Shown in pieces: positions 1-7,003 of a DNA stretch of 33,689 nucleotides (the first letter of the stretch is position 1; the number at the start of each line of letters is the position of its first letter). Under the pieces are notes generated by a model. That model was given only the letters and a program-made list of their open reading frames with translations. It was not told the origin of the DNA and ran no database searches. The translations under genes were made by a program, and so were the position numbers. Location of the stretch: the NCBI GenBank assembly GCA_028708605.1, contig JAQVYS010000015.1:1-33689 (forward strand), written 5' to 3'. The DNA comes from Bacillota bacterium (GTDB lineage Bacteria > Bacillota > DTU065).

Positions 1-519
1 ACCAGTGGACTTGTAATTATTGCTAAAAACTATCCAGCTTTGCAGACAATGACTGAGTTAATTCGCAAAAAGAGAGTCAAGAAATTTTACCTTTGCCTTG
101 TAGAAGGCAGGCTCTCAAAGCCTGGAAGTATCGAATTAAAGCTTGAAAAAATTGAAAAAAAGAATCAAGTTAAAGTCTCTAAAAGAGGATTAACCGCAAT
201 TACTCGCTACCTTCCTATTGAAAATGTAAGTGATTATTCGCTTTTAGAAGTAGAAATAGTTACTGGAAGAACCCACCAGATTCGCGTTCATTTTTCAAGT
301 ATCGGCCATCCTTTGGTAGGAGATCTAAAATATGGTAAAAGAGTTAATAATGAGCGGTTTCGGAAAGAATTTGGTTTAAAAAGACAGTTTTTGCATGCTT
401 ATAAGCTGGTAATAGAGTCGGAGAATACTTCACTTGATTATCTAGATGGTAGACACTTTAGAAGTGATCTACCTAAAGACCTGGAGTTGACACTGTCTAG
501 ACTGGAAGCCTCAAAATAA
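1..519 (+). CDS. RluA-family 23S/tRNA pseudouridine synthase, C-terminal part (5' end outside window)
   Basis: The reading frame is open from base 1, so this is the 3' part of a gene that begins upstream. The first visible residues, TSGLVIIAKN, are the right half of the RluA catalytic motif (HRLDxxTSG...). The catalytic Asp therefore lies just outside the window. Further on come KFYLCLVEG and the conserved TGRTHQIRVHFSSIGHPLVGD block, which are typical of RluA/RluC/RluD enzymes that isomerise uridine to pseudouridine in structured RNA. The visible part is 172 residues, about the C-terminal half to two thirds of the catalytic domain. Family assignment is secure. Which RNA position is modified cannot be told. 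Superoxide reductase follows after 85 bases. Confidence 0.93.
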   Translation, partial: TSGLVIIAKNYPALQTMTELIRKKRVKKFYLCLVEGRLSKPGSIELKLEKIEKKNQVKVSKRGLTAITRYLPIENVSDYSLLEVEIVTGRTHQIRVHFSSIGHPLVGDLKYGKRVNNERFRKEFGLKRQFLHAYKLVIESENTSLDYLDGRHFRSDLPKDLELTLSRLEASK

Positions 520-604
520 CCGCTTTGGCTATTTTCATGTTTACTTTCTAAAAATATGGATATTAGATACATAGTGTCAATTATCTATTGAAAGGGGACT
601 TTAA

Positions 605-964
605 ATGGATAGATTTGGTGATGTTGTTTATACATTCGAAGCTGAAGGAAAAGAAAAGCATGTACCTGTAATTAAAGCACCTAAAAAAGCTAAAGCTGGC
701 GAAGCTTTTGATGTCACCGTAATCGTTGGTGAGGATGTACCACATCCAAACCTAGTAGAACATCATATTAAGTGGATTGCAGTTTTTGCAAAACCTGAGA
801 AGGGTAATGTTATTCATATTGGGACTTTCGATATGGGACCAACTTACGCTGAGCCGAGGGTGGCTTTTCCTTTAAAATTAAAACAGAATTCAACGCTTTT
901 TGCTATAGAGTATTGTAATATCCATGGGCTTTGGGAAAATAGTGTAGAGATCGAAATCGAATGA
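605..964 (+). CDS. Superoxide reductase (neelaredoxin-type, single-domain desulfoferrodoxin)
   Basis: Cytoplasmic enzyme that reduces superoxide to hydrogen peroxide without making oxygen, a typical defence of anaerobes. The 119-residue protein carries the complete catalytic iron site: EKHVP near residues 17-21 (Glu17, His19), HPN at 47-49 (His47), EHHIKW (His53), and CNIHGLWEN at 104-112 (Cys104 thiolate, His107). The N-terminal rubredoxin-like desulforedoxin centre of two-iron desulfoferrodoxins is absent, so this is the one-iron class II type. Length fits the family. AAGGGG lies just ahead of the ATG. It is the only gene between the pseudouridine synthase and the hairpins at 969-1038. Confidence 0.95.
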   Translation: MDRFGDVVYTFEAEGKEKHVPVIKAPKKAKAGEAFDVTVIVGEDVPHPNLVEHHIKWIAVFAKPEKGNVIHIGTFDMGPTYAEPRVAFPLKLKQNSTLFAIEYCNIHGLWENSVEIEIE

Positions 965-968
965 GTAC

Positions 969-1001
969 AAACAGAGCGCGAGGAGACCTTGCGCTCTGTT
1001 T
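969..1001 (+). terminator. Rho-independent terminator of the superoxide reductase gene
   Basis: A perfect 11-base-pair stem, AAACAGAGCGC (969-979) with GCGCTCTGTTT (991-1001), separated by 11 bases, begins five bases after the stop codon. The right arm ends in a T run, so it can stop transcription of the gene to its left. Confidence 0.85.
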
Positions 1002-1009
1002 ATTTACAT

Positions 1010-1038
1010 AAAAAAGCCCACAGGTAAAAACCTGTGGG
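1010..1038 (-). terminator. Minus-strand terminator hairpin without an obvious gene
   Basis: CCCACAGGT (1017-1025) and ACCTGTGGG (1030-1038) form a perfect 9-bp stem with a 4-base loop. Read on the minus strand it is followed by CTTTTTTAT, the classic terminator layout. On the plus strand the tail is not T-rich. No minus-strand gene ends here, so it may terminate antisense or small-RNA transcription coming from the 1039-1265 gap. Confidence 0.6.
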
Positions 1039-1265
1039 TTAAAAGGCAAACAACCAAATATACAATTAAGTAAACTTGGTAGATGCCTCACTAACATAAT
1101 AACCAAGTAAGTTCAGTCTTATTCATGTAACGAAACACTTTTACACTTAACTAAGTTTGAAATGCTTTAAAAAAACTGCAGGACAAAGCTGGCGATTAAA
1201 GAAAAATTATGTAGAGTATTAACCTAAAGAGAGCAAACCGCTACGCAAAAAAGGGGATGGAAAAC
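1039..1265. other. Intergenic stretch without a recognised gene
   Basis: This holds the leader of the DUF4434 gene. An inverted repeat ACTTGGT (about 1073-1079) and ACCAAGT (about 1102-1108) is visible, but no riboswitch class was recognised. A strong minus-strand terminator lies at its left end, so a short minus-strand RNA is possible. No protein-coding frame with a credible ribosome binding site was found. Confidence 0.4.
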
Positions 1266-2357
1266 TTGCTATTTATTCATAAAAGGTTAAAGACAAGGCT
1301 ATTTCTGGTGTTTTTATTGATGATTTTGTTAAGTAGTCTTCTGGCTGCAGAAGATTTAGACATTCAAATGATAGAAGAAGGTATTTTTGGCGCTGAAAGG
1401 CCAAGTATTACAGGTACCTTCTTTGATTTTCAGCATCATTCGAGCACAGAAGGTATCTATTGGAATAGACAAGCAGCAAGATTTACAGACTTAATGTGGG
1501 AGCAGAAGGTTGAAGAAATGGCGGACATGGGTATGGAGTATATCATTGTTATGGCAGTAGCTCTAAATTACAAGAGTTTTTACCCCTCAGAGATTTTCCC
1601 AGAGTATCCTTTAGCTGCCGAAGATCCAGTAAAAGCTGTGCTCGAAGCTGCCCAAAGAAGAGATATGAAAGTTTTCTTAGGAGCTGGTTTTTTTGGCGAG
1701 TGGACGAATCCATGGGAGTCTTTTACCGATAAGACAGTTAGAGAGCGGACTAGGCTATTTATTAAAGAATTGAGCGAAAGATATGGCCACTATGAAAGTT
1801 TTTATGGCTTTTACTGGCCAAATGAACTTGGGATTTCAGGTTATTTTCCACAGCAGTTTGTAGATCATGTCAAAGAGTGTAACAGCTTTGCAAAAAAATA
1901 CCTTCCTAGAGCAAAAACGCTGATAGCACCGTATGGAACAAATATGGTTAGAGCCGATGACAGATATGTAGCACAATTAGAAGAGCTTGGCGTAGATATC
2001 ATTGCCTACCAAGACGAGGTTGGAGTGATGAAAACAAATCCCGATCAGCTCTATCGCATCTTTAAAAACCTCAAGACTGCGCATGATAAGACAGGTGTAG
2101 CTCTTTGGGCTGATATGGAGATCTTCACCTTTGAAAGTGGTAAAGCCTATAAAGGAGCACTGCTTCCTGCAGACATTAATCGGATTAGACTTCAACTAAA
2201 GGAACTTGCTCCATTTGTTGAGGAGATTATCTGTTACCAATATATCGGCTTAATGGATAAACCAAACTCTTTAGCACCCCTTGGCCCAAATGCTGCTAAG
2301 GATCTCTACGTAGATTATCAGAAATATCTAGAAGGACTACCGACAATAAAGATGTAA
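1266..2357 (+). CDS. Secreted DUF4434 family protein (glycoside-hydrolase-like TIM barrel)
   Basis: Residues 1-28 form a signal peptide ending LLSSLLAAED, so the protein is exported. The rest resembles DUF4434, a TIM-barrel family believed to act on carbohydrates. Recognisable parts are ITGTFFDFQHH with MWEQKVEEMADMGMEYII at the N-terminal end, FYGFYWPNE, GVDIIAYQDEVGV and ALWADMEIF. The Glu in YWPNE and the Glu in ADMEIF are candidate acid/base and nucleophile residues, by analogy only. ATG 1257 is touched directly by AAGGGG (1251-1256), leaving no spacing. TTG at 1266 has 9 bases of spacing and is therefore preferred. A second DUF4434 protein lies at 27936. Substrate unknown. Confidence 0.8.
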   Translation: MLFIHKRLKTRLFLVFLLMILLSSLLAAEDLDIQMIEEGIFGAERPSITGTFFDFQHHSSTEGIYWNRQAARFTDLMWEQKVEEMADMGMEYIIVMAVALNYKSFYPSEIFPEYPLAAEDPVKAVLEAAQRRDMKVFLGAGFFGEWTNPWESFTDKTVRERTRLFIKELSERYGHYESFYGFYWPNELGISGYFPQQFVDHVKECNSFAKKYLPRAKTLIAPYGTNMVRADDRYVAQLEELGVDIIAYQDEVGVMKTNPDQLYRIFKNLKTAHDKTGVALWADMEIFTFESGKAYKGALLPADINRIRLQLKELAPFVEEIICYQYIGLMDKPNSLAPLGPNAAKDLYVDYQKYLEGLPTIKM

Positions 2358-2427
2358 AGTCTTTGAAACAAATATACGATTAGGTCGTATTAATATATAG
2401 AAAGCAAAGAATTTGGTGGTGATATGT

Positions 2428-2655
2428 ATGTTGGATATCTTACTATTTCCCTTTAAACTAGTATTTAAATTGATTTTGCTACCGTTTAAGTTAGTGTTTG
2501 CAATTTTTGCTGGTATTTGGGCTGTTTTGGCTATAGTAGTAGGATTTGCAGTTTTATTGCCTATAATTATTGTACTTGGAATAATACCTGTAGGTTTAAC
2601 CGTCATGTTGTTTTCGGTAATTGTTGCAACTCTAAGAGGATTACCAGTAATCTGA
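2428..2655 (+). CDS. Small hydrophobic membrane protein, 75 residues
   Basis: A small protein that is almost entirely hydrophobic, with two or three membrane-spanning segments (roughly residues 3-30, 32-52 and 53-72). The N-terminus contains a near repeat, FPFKLVFK then LPFKLVF. ATG 2428 is chosen because GGTGGTGAT sits at 2415-2423 with normal spacing. A GTG further upstream would place the ribosome binding site inside the gene. It lies 70 bases behind the DUF4434 gene and ends before a bidirectional terminator. No family recognised. It could equally be a membrane-interacting peptide of unknown role. Confidence 0.6.
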   Translation: MLDILLFPFKLVFKLILLPFKLVFAIFAGIWAVLAIVVGFAVLLPIIIVLGIIPVGLTVMLFSVIVATLRGLPVI

Positions 2656-2676
2656 CGTTTTGTCTTTCGAATATAA

Positions 2677-2758
2677 AAATGCCCTCAGAATGAGCCGGCC
2701 TCCAATCCGTTAGATTTTTTTTCTAACTTTTGGGGGTCACCTTAAATTGAGGGCATTT
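2677..2758. terminator. Bidirectional terminator with a nested inverted repeat
   Basis: Outer arms AAATGCCCTCA (about 2677-2687) and TGAGGGCATTT (2748-2758) enclose an inner hairpin GTTAGA (2709-2714)/TCTAAC (2722-2727) with a T-only loop. It lies between the convergent small-membrane-protein and NhaC genes. A T run follows the stem in minus-strand orientation. The inner 2697-2739 portion resembles the element at 29269-29307. Confidence 0.8.
2697..2739. repeat. Inverted-repeat element, copy 1
   Basis: The pattern is GGCCTCC...GTTAGA then T-rich loop then TCTAACTTTTGGGGGTCA. The element at 29269-29307 shares GGCCTC, GTTAGA, TCT and TTGGGGTCA in the same order. The right arm looks like the TCTAACTTTTGGGGTCA ends common among IS3-type insertion sequences, but no transposase is present. 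Both copies sit in 3' intergenic positions and can fold as terminators. Confidence 0.45.
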
Positions 2759-2777
2759 GGTTTAAACTCTGATACTC

Positions 2778-4538
2778 TTATATTGTAGAGGTTGTCTTTT
2801 TCTTTTGAACAGGCTCATCTACCTCAACTTTTTTACCTAACGTAAAGAGCATACCTACTATTACTAAAAGTCCAACAGGTAGTGCAATCCATACGCTTAC
2901 ACCTAAGCTTGTTGGTAGATAACCAAACAGAATTGTAACAACGCTTATTGCAATAGCATACCAGATTTGTGTGTTTACGTGGTCAAGGTGGTCGCTAGAA
3001 GATCCCATTGAAGAGAGAATAGTAGTATCAGATATCGGTGAGCAGTGATCACCAAAGATGGCACCTGTTAGTACTGCGCCTACACTCATTACCACAAAGC
3101 TTGGATTTGGGTTGATGCTGTATGCTAGAGGAATTGCAAGTGGCATTAAAATACCCATTGTTCCATAACTGGTACCTGTAGCAAATGAAATGATTGAACC
3201 TAGCAAGAAGATCAAGGTCGGCAGTAGAAATGCTGGAAGTGTACCGGAAAGAAGTGACACTAGGTAATTTGCAGTTCCAAGTTCCTTAATGACTCCTGAT
3301 AAAGACCAAGCAAGAAGGAGAATAACTGCTGTAATAATCATTGATCTTAGCCCAGCTATAAAGGTGTCAATTGCTTCGGACACAGAAAAGAGCTTTTGCC
3401 AAACGCCCATTATTATAGCAACAAGACTAGCAAATAATGCAGATTGGAAAAGCACAAGACTAGCATCGCTGCTACTAAAAGCTTCCCGTATTGCATCAAA
3501 TGATAGTGGCGAGGTTTCAAGTAGCGAGATTAGTGCTAGATCCTCTCCACCTATAATTGTCGAGTAGCCGTTAAAGTAAAAACCGACAAACGAAGCGACA
3601 ATTAATACCCCAATAGGAATAACAGCATTCCATACATTGCTTTTTCTGCTTGGAGTTAACTCTTTGACATTTTCATCAGTACTCATAGGCTTTATGCCAG
3701 GAGCAAGTAGTTGCCCTTGTCTTGCTCTACGTTCTGCTTTGAGCATCGGACCAAATTCTCTTAAGAAAAAGGCAGTAGCAAAAACGAAAAACAGCATAAA
3801 AATGTTGTAGAATCTGTAAGGGATTGTCTCTAGGAAGACGACATATGCGTTTGTAGTCTGTCCTATAGAAGCATAAGCATCTCTGATAAGACTCATTTCA
3901 TAGCCAACCCAAGTTGAAATCAGTGCGATACCTGCAACTGGGGCGGCTGTCGCATCGACAATAAAAGACAGCTTTTCGCGGGAAATCTTCATCTTATCGG
4001 TTACCGGACGCATAATAGGTCCAACGATCAGCGAGTTTGCATAGTCATCAAAAAAGACGAGGTGTCCTAAAAACCAAGTGATGATCTGTGCTGAACGTGG
4101 GGTCTTGGCTCGCTTTGATAGTGATTCGGCAATAGCTCTTGCACCGCCCATAGAGGTGACTAAAGCGATAAGACCACCGATTGTCATACATTGAAGGATA
4201 ACGCCTGCATTCCATGGATCAGCAAGAGAAGCTAATGTCAATTCAGTAAGCTTTAAAAATGCAGGAACAATATTAGCTAATACGGCCCACAAGTTTTGGA
4301 AAAATCCGCCGGGCATCACCAGAGTTAGAATGAAAGTACCTGAGAGAATCCCTATAAAAAGGGAAATCACAACATTCTTAGTGATAAAAGCTAAGGTAAT
4401 TGCTACAAGGGGTGGGATCAAGGTCCAAATTCCAAACCGTGCTGCATTATCCTCTGCCGTACTTGCAAATGCAGGCAGAGCTAAAAGCAATACGAATGTC
4501 AAAACCAAAAGCATCTTCGTTTTTGATACCTTCAACAT
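2778..4538 (-). CDS. NhaC-family sodium-coupled transporter, probable lysine transporter
   Basis: Integral membrane transporter, 586 residues with about 11-12 transmembrane segments. An N-terminal signal-like segment, LLALPAFASTAED, comes first. Family hallmarks are FFDDYANSLIVGPIMRP near residues 162-178 (Asp164/Asp165), the Gly/Thr-rich FATGTSYGTMGILMP segment, and GDHCSPISDTT starting near 496. NhaC-superfamily members exchange sodium for protons or organic ions. The lysine riboswitch upstream makes lysine uptake the most likely role, as for the NhaC-type candidate lysine transporters known under this riboswitch. The ATG at 4538 is chosen because AGGTGGGG precedes it with a few bases of spacing; a GTG three codons upstream would overlap that site. 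Stand-alone transcription unit. Confidence 0.9.
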   Translation of the reverse strand: MLKVSKTKMLLVLTFVLLLALPAFASTAEDNAARFGIWTLIPPLVAITLAFITKNVVISLFIGILSGTFILTLVMPGGFFQNLWAVLANIVPAFLKLTELTLASLADPWNAGVILQCMTIGGLIALVTSMGGARAIAESLSKRAKTPRSAQIITWFLGHLVFFDDYANSLIVGPIMRPVTDKMKISREKLSFIVDATAAPVAGIALISTWVGYEMSLIRDAYASIGQTTNAYVVFLETIPYRFYNIFMLFFVFATAFFLREFGPMLKAERRARQGQLLAPGIKPMSTDENVKELTPSRKSNVWNAVIPIGVLIVASFVGFYFNGYSTIIGGEDLALISLLETSPLSFDAIREAFSSSDASLVLFQSALFASLVAIIMGVWQKLFSVSEAIDTFIAGLRSMIITAVILLLAWSLSGVIKELGTANYLVSLLSGTLPAFLLPTLIFLLGSIISFATGTSYGTMGILMPLAIPLAYSINPNPSFVVMSVGAVLTGAIFGDHCSPISDTTILSSMGSSSDHLDHVNTQIWYAIAISVVTILFGYLPTSLGVSVWIALPVGLLVIVGMLFTLGKKVEVDEPVQKKKTTSTI

Positions 4539-4563
4539 TTTCCCCACCTATTCTGTCTAGCCG

Positions 4564-4595
4564 TAAAAAATCTTAGAGCTATTCATAGCTATAAG
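4564..4595 (-). terminator. Riboswitch-controlled terminator upstream of the NhaC-type transporter
   Basis: On the minus strand CTTA-T-AGCTA, loop TGAA, TAGCT-C-TAAG is followed by ATTTTTT (plus-strand coordinates 4595 down to 4564). This is a rho-independent terminator between the lysine aptamer and the start codon. A competing palindrome, GCTAAG/CTTAGC, lies just upstream (about 4596-4612) and shares bases with the left arm, as expected for an anti-terminator. Lysine binding would favour the terminator. Confidence 0.75.
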
Positions 4596-4622
4596 GCTAA
4601 GAGGCTTAGCTTCGGTAACGCT

Positions 4623-4768
4623 TTGCAAGACTCCCTATGCTTGTGACAGTTTTAAAGACCAGCTAGTTAGTTTGATAACTAATCTGACTTTGGCGACTTT
4701 TCTTTTACTAGATATCCTAGCAGTTAGGTCCTTCTAGTTACTTATAAGAGTCGCACCTCTATCAATTA
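4623..4768 (-). promoter_or_regulatory. Lysine riboswitch (L box) aptamer
   Basis: Minus-strand RNA with the conserved L-box landmarks in the right order: GATAGAGGTGCGA, then TAAGTA, AGAAGGACC (loop-E region), AGTCGCCAAAG, AGCTGGTC, ACTGTCAC and GGGAGTCT. Visible helices are P2 GCGACT/AGTCGC, P3 CCTA/TAGG within CTAGA/TCTAG, P4 TTAGTT/AACTAA, and P5 ACT/AGT. P1 (TTGATAGA with TCTTGCAA) pairs imperfectly with two mismatches. Span is about 146 nt, somewhat short. It controls the NhaC-type transporter through the terminator at 4564-4595. Confidence 0.88.
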
Positions 4769-4856
4769 ACGTCTGTAGTTAGTATAGTTAGAAATCACCT
4801 GTGCATTTGGGTCAAAGGCATGTTTACGGCTGTCATTTATACAAATTTGTATTCTC

Positions 4857-4862
4857 TATAAT
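4857..4862 (+). promoter_or_regulatory. Candidate -10 box for the nitrilase-like gene
   Basis: A perfect TATAAT lies 61 bases upstream of the chosen start at 4923. No good -35 box stands at 16-18 bases upstream, so the call is weak. Confidence 0.35.
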
Positions 4863-4922
4863 GTCTATTTTCCCTCTATTCACGGTAAACATATATTTTA
4901 GACAAAAAAGGAGATTTTGCAG

Positions 4923-5447
4923 TTGAGACTTGTATATAGTCAAATAAACTTAAAAAATTTAGAGATTAATGAGCGTATAAACCGAATTATTCAAGGAATA
5001 GAAAGGGGTCGAAAAGAGGGAGCGGATCTTGTAGTTCTGCCGCTTTTAGACTACTATGATCTTAAAGAGGCTTTAGCTTTTTCTCCTACTCTTCTAAAAG
5101 GAACCTGTGACTACCCAGATATTACAGTACTATTAGCGGGAAGAAATAACGCAAAATTTCAAACGGTTTTTTTATTAATTACTGAAGGAAAAATTATCGG
5201 TAAAGCAGATTATCTAAGCGATATAAGCAATGCAGAAGCTCTTAAGTGGAGCATAGACTTAAATAGATGTTCTTCTTTAGAGCTTAGCATCTTGATAGAA
5301 AGACCAGCAAACTTTTTAGATTTAGATTATACTAGAAAAGCCTATCTTTTTTTAGATAGTAGTAATGTATTAGATAGTCTATACTATAAAGGGTCTAGCT
5401 ATATGTTAGCTAAAAAAACGGATTCAGTATTCGTTTTTGACTTCTAG
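4923..5447 (+). CDS. Degenerate nitrilase/carbon-nitrogen-hydrolase-like protein
   Basis: The 174-residue protein starts like the glutaminase/nitrilase fold: MRLVYSQINL, INERINRIIQGIERG, GADLVVLP, then LLAGRNN and LLITEGKIIGKADYL. Intact nitrilases have a catalytic Glu in a PE motif directly after this strand, a Lys, and a Cys. Here the Glu position reads PLLDYYD. No K-x-HLP-like lysine block and no nucleophile Cys context are seen. The protein is also about 80-100 residues short of the family. It is probably a non-catalytic relative. TTG 4923 is chosen over TTG 4917 because AAAGGAGA at 4907-4914 has 8 bases of spacing to it. The gene precedes the Cys-tail/radical SAM pair but is separated by about 137 bases containing a promoter. 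Confidence 0.6.
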   Translation: MRLVYSQINLKNLEINERINRIIQGIERGRKEGADLVVLPLLDYYDLKEALAFSPTLLKGTCDYPDITVLLAGRNNAKFQTVFLLITEGKIIGKADYLSDISNAEALKWSIDLNRCSSLELSILIERPANFLDLDYTRKAYLFLDSSNVLDSLYYKGSSYMLAKKTDSVFVFDF

Positions 5448-5531
5448 TTACATTGTTATGTGACATTATTACCAGTTTTGTAGATTTTGTTTAGACGTTT
5501 ACTAAAAAATGTAACAAATGTGCGATTTTTA

Positions 5532-5540
5532 TGGTAGAAT
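5532..5540 (+). promoter_or_regulatory. Extended -10 promoter for the Cys-Ala-tail / radical SAM operon
   Basis: TGGTAGAAT (extended -10 form, TGn plus a TAGAAT box) lies about 45 bases ahead of the ATG at 5585. The -35 region (TAACAA near 5512) is poor, which fits an extended -10 promoter. Confidence 0.45.
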
Positions 5541-5584
5541 TCAGATGTGAATGTATAGGGCAAGAAAAAGTGAGGTGGAACAGA

Positions 5585-7003
5585 ATGAAGAAAACATTAA
5601 ATGTCGTCTTTCTTCTGATTTTAATTGCATTTACAGCCTCAGCAGTCTTTAGGTACGAAATTGATTGGCAAAAAGACATTTTAGAGGTAGATTCATCGGG
5701 TCAGATATTATTAAATAAATCCTTTTCTTTTAGAGTTTTGCCTGAATCAACTGAAAATGGTACAGAAATTTGGGTGGGGCTACCAACTAAGAATACTAAA
5801 GTAACAAATGCTAGCTATGTGGAAAATCGGGTCTCCACCGCTCTTGAGTTTCGACAAGATACTTCTGGAGATAACTACCAGGTCATTTTTGATAGAATAC
5901 CTGCAATATTACCTGGTCAGAGTCTAGAAATACATTATACAGCAACAGTTCCCGATTTAATTTATTGGTTAGATAAAAAACAGCCAGACGAAGAACCAAA
6001 TGCTCAAAGAGTAGCTCTTTCCTATATTCCGGCATGGTGGGATAAAGCAGTGGTAAGAGAGCTAACACTTGAGTTTAGGTTTGCTTCTCATCTTAATTTG
6101 AGTGACGTTCAATACGCAAAGGTGGAGCCTCACTTTGTAGATACAGATCAGCAATTAGTCATAGGTTACACCTACCAAAACGTGCCTCAAGAGACTAAGC
6201 TTCATCATAGTATAATCCTACCTAAAAACTACTTTGCTTCTAATTTTGAGCCCCAAAGAGACTGGCTTACTAACTCACAGATTACAGTCATAGTTAGTAT
6301 AGTTGTCGTTTTAGTACTTTTGTTTGGTGCTTTTGTTCGTTATTTAGTCAAACAAGAAAGATATACGACACCTGCAGCTTACATCACTGGTAAAGAGGCT
6401 TACACAAACTTTGATCCCGTAGAAACAGCCCTGTTTTTTAGTGTCCCTGGCGAAATTTTGGTAAAATTAATAATAATGGGATTAATGGACAAGAATATTA
6501 TTAAGATGACGTCAACAAAACAGCTGAAGAGAGAAGCTACACTAGAAAAATTAACATGGTATGAAGAGTTGTTTCTAGATGTAATTGATAAGGAAGTCAA
6601 CATAAAGCCTGAAAAATGGACAGATTTTTGCCGAGAAACCCTAGACAAACTAAAAGAGATGCTAGGTGGCTATTGTGGGGCGCAGACTAAAGCTTATTAT
6701 CAAAGGAAGTTAGCAGATATTCATGTCGAAGAGAATACAGATCCTAGGTGGCTTGTACTGAAAGACTATTTAAATCGAAAAATCTACGAAAAACCAAAGA
6801 GTAATAAGCAGTATGAACCAGTCTATCTCAACTCATACCTGCCTATATTTTACCTGAGTTTTATTGATAACGATATGGAAAGAGAGCGTAAAGCAGCTTT
6901 TACGAAGACCTTTACGTCGAGTTCTAGTGGTGGTCATAGCGGAGGAAGTAGTTGCGCTTGTGCCTGTGCTTGCGCTTGTGCGAGTAGTGGAGGTTGCACT
7001 TGA
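5585..7003 (+). CDS. Membrane protein with cytosolic (Cys-Ala)5 C-terminal tail, DUF2207-like layout
   Basis: The protein has 472 residues. Residues 1-20 are a signal peptide (MKKTLNVVFLLILIAFTASA). Residues about 21-228 form an extracytoplasmic beta-rich domain. A membrane helix at about 231-254 is followed by RYLVKQER, so the rest should be cytosolic. Residues 277-309 resemble the cytosolic module of DUF2207 proteins. The tail is Ser/Gly/His-rich, then C-A five times (Cys457, 459, 461, 463, 465), then SSGG-Cys471-Thr472. The five Cys-Ala units use mixed codons (TGC/TGT, GCT/GCC/GCG), so the repeat is conserved as protein rather than as slipped DNA. Start 5585 follows GTGAGGTGG. The stop overlaps the ATG of a radical SAM gene (TGATG), suggesting the tail is its substrate. 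This last point is inference. Confidence 0.85.
   Translation: MKKTLNVVFLLILIAFTASAVFRYEIDWQKDILEVDSSGQILLNKSFSFRVLPESTENGTEIWVGLPTKNTKVTNASYVENRVSTALEFRQDTSGDNYQVIFDRIPAILPGQSLEIHYTATVPDLIYWLDKKQPDEEPNAQRVALSYIPAWWDKAVVRELTLEFRFASHLNLSDVQYAKVEPHFVDTDQQLVIGYTYQNVPQETKLHHSIILPKNYFASNFEPQRDWLTNSQITVIVSIVVVLVLLFGAFVRYLVKQERYTTPAAYITGKEAYTNFDPVETALFFSVPGEILVKLIIMGLMDKNIIKMTSTKQLKREATLEKLTWYEELFLDVIDKEVNIKPEKWTDFCRETLDKLKEMLGGYCGAQTKAYYQRKLADIHVEENTDPRWLVLKDYLNRKIYEKPKSNKQYEPVYLNSYLPIFYLSFIDNDMERERKAAFTKTFTSSSSGGHSGGSSCACACACACASSGGCT

Noticed and set aside
6955-6985. Cys-Ala codon run as a simple DNA microsatellite
   Set aside because: The codons differ from unit to unit, so it is a protein-level repeat and not a slippage tract.
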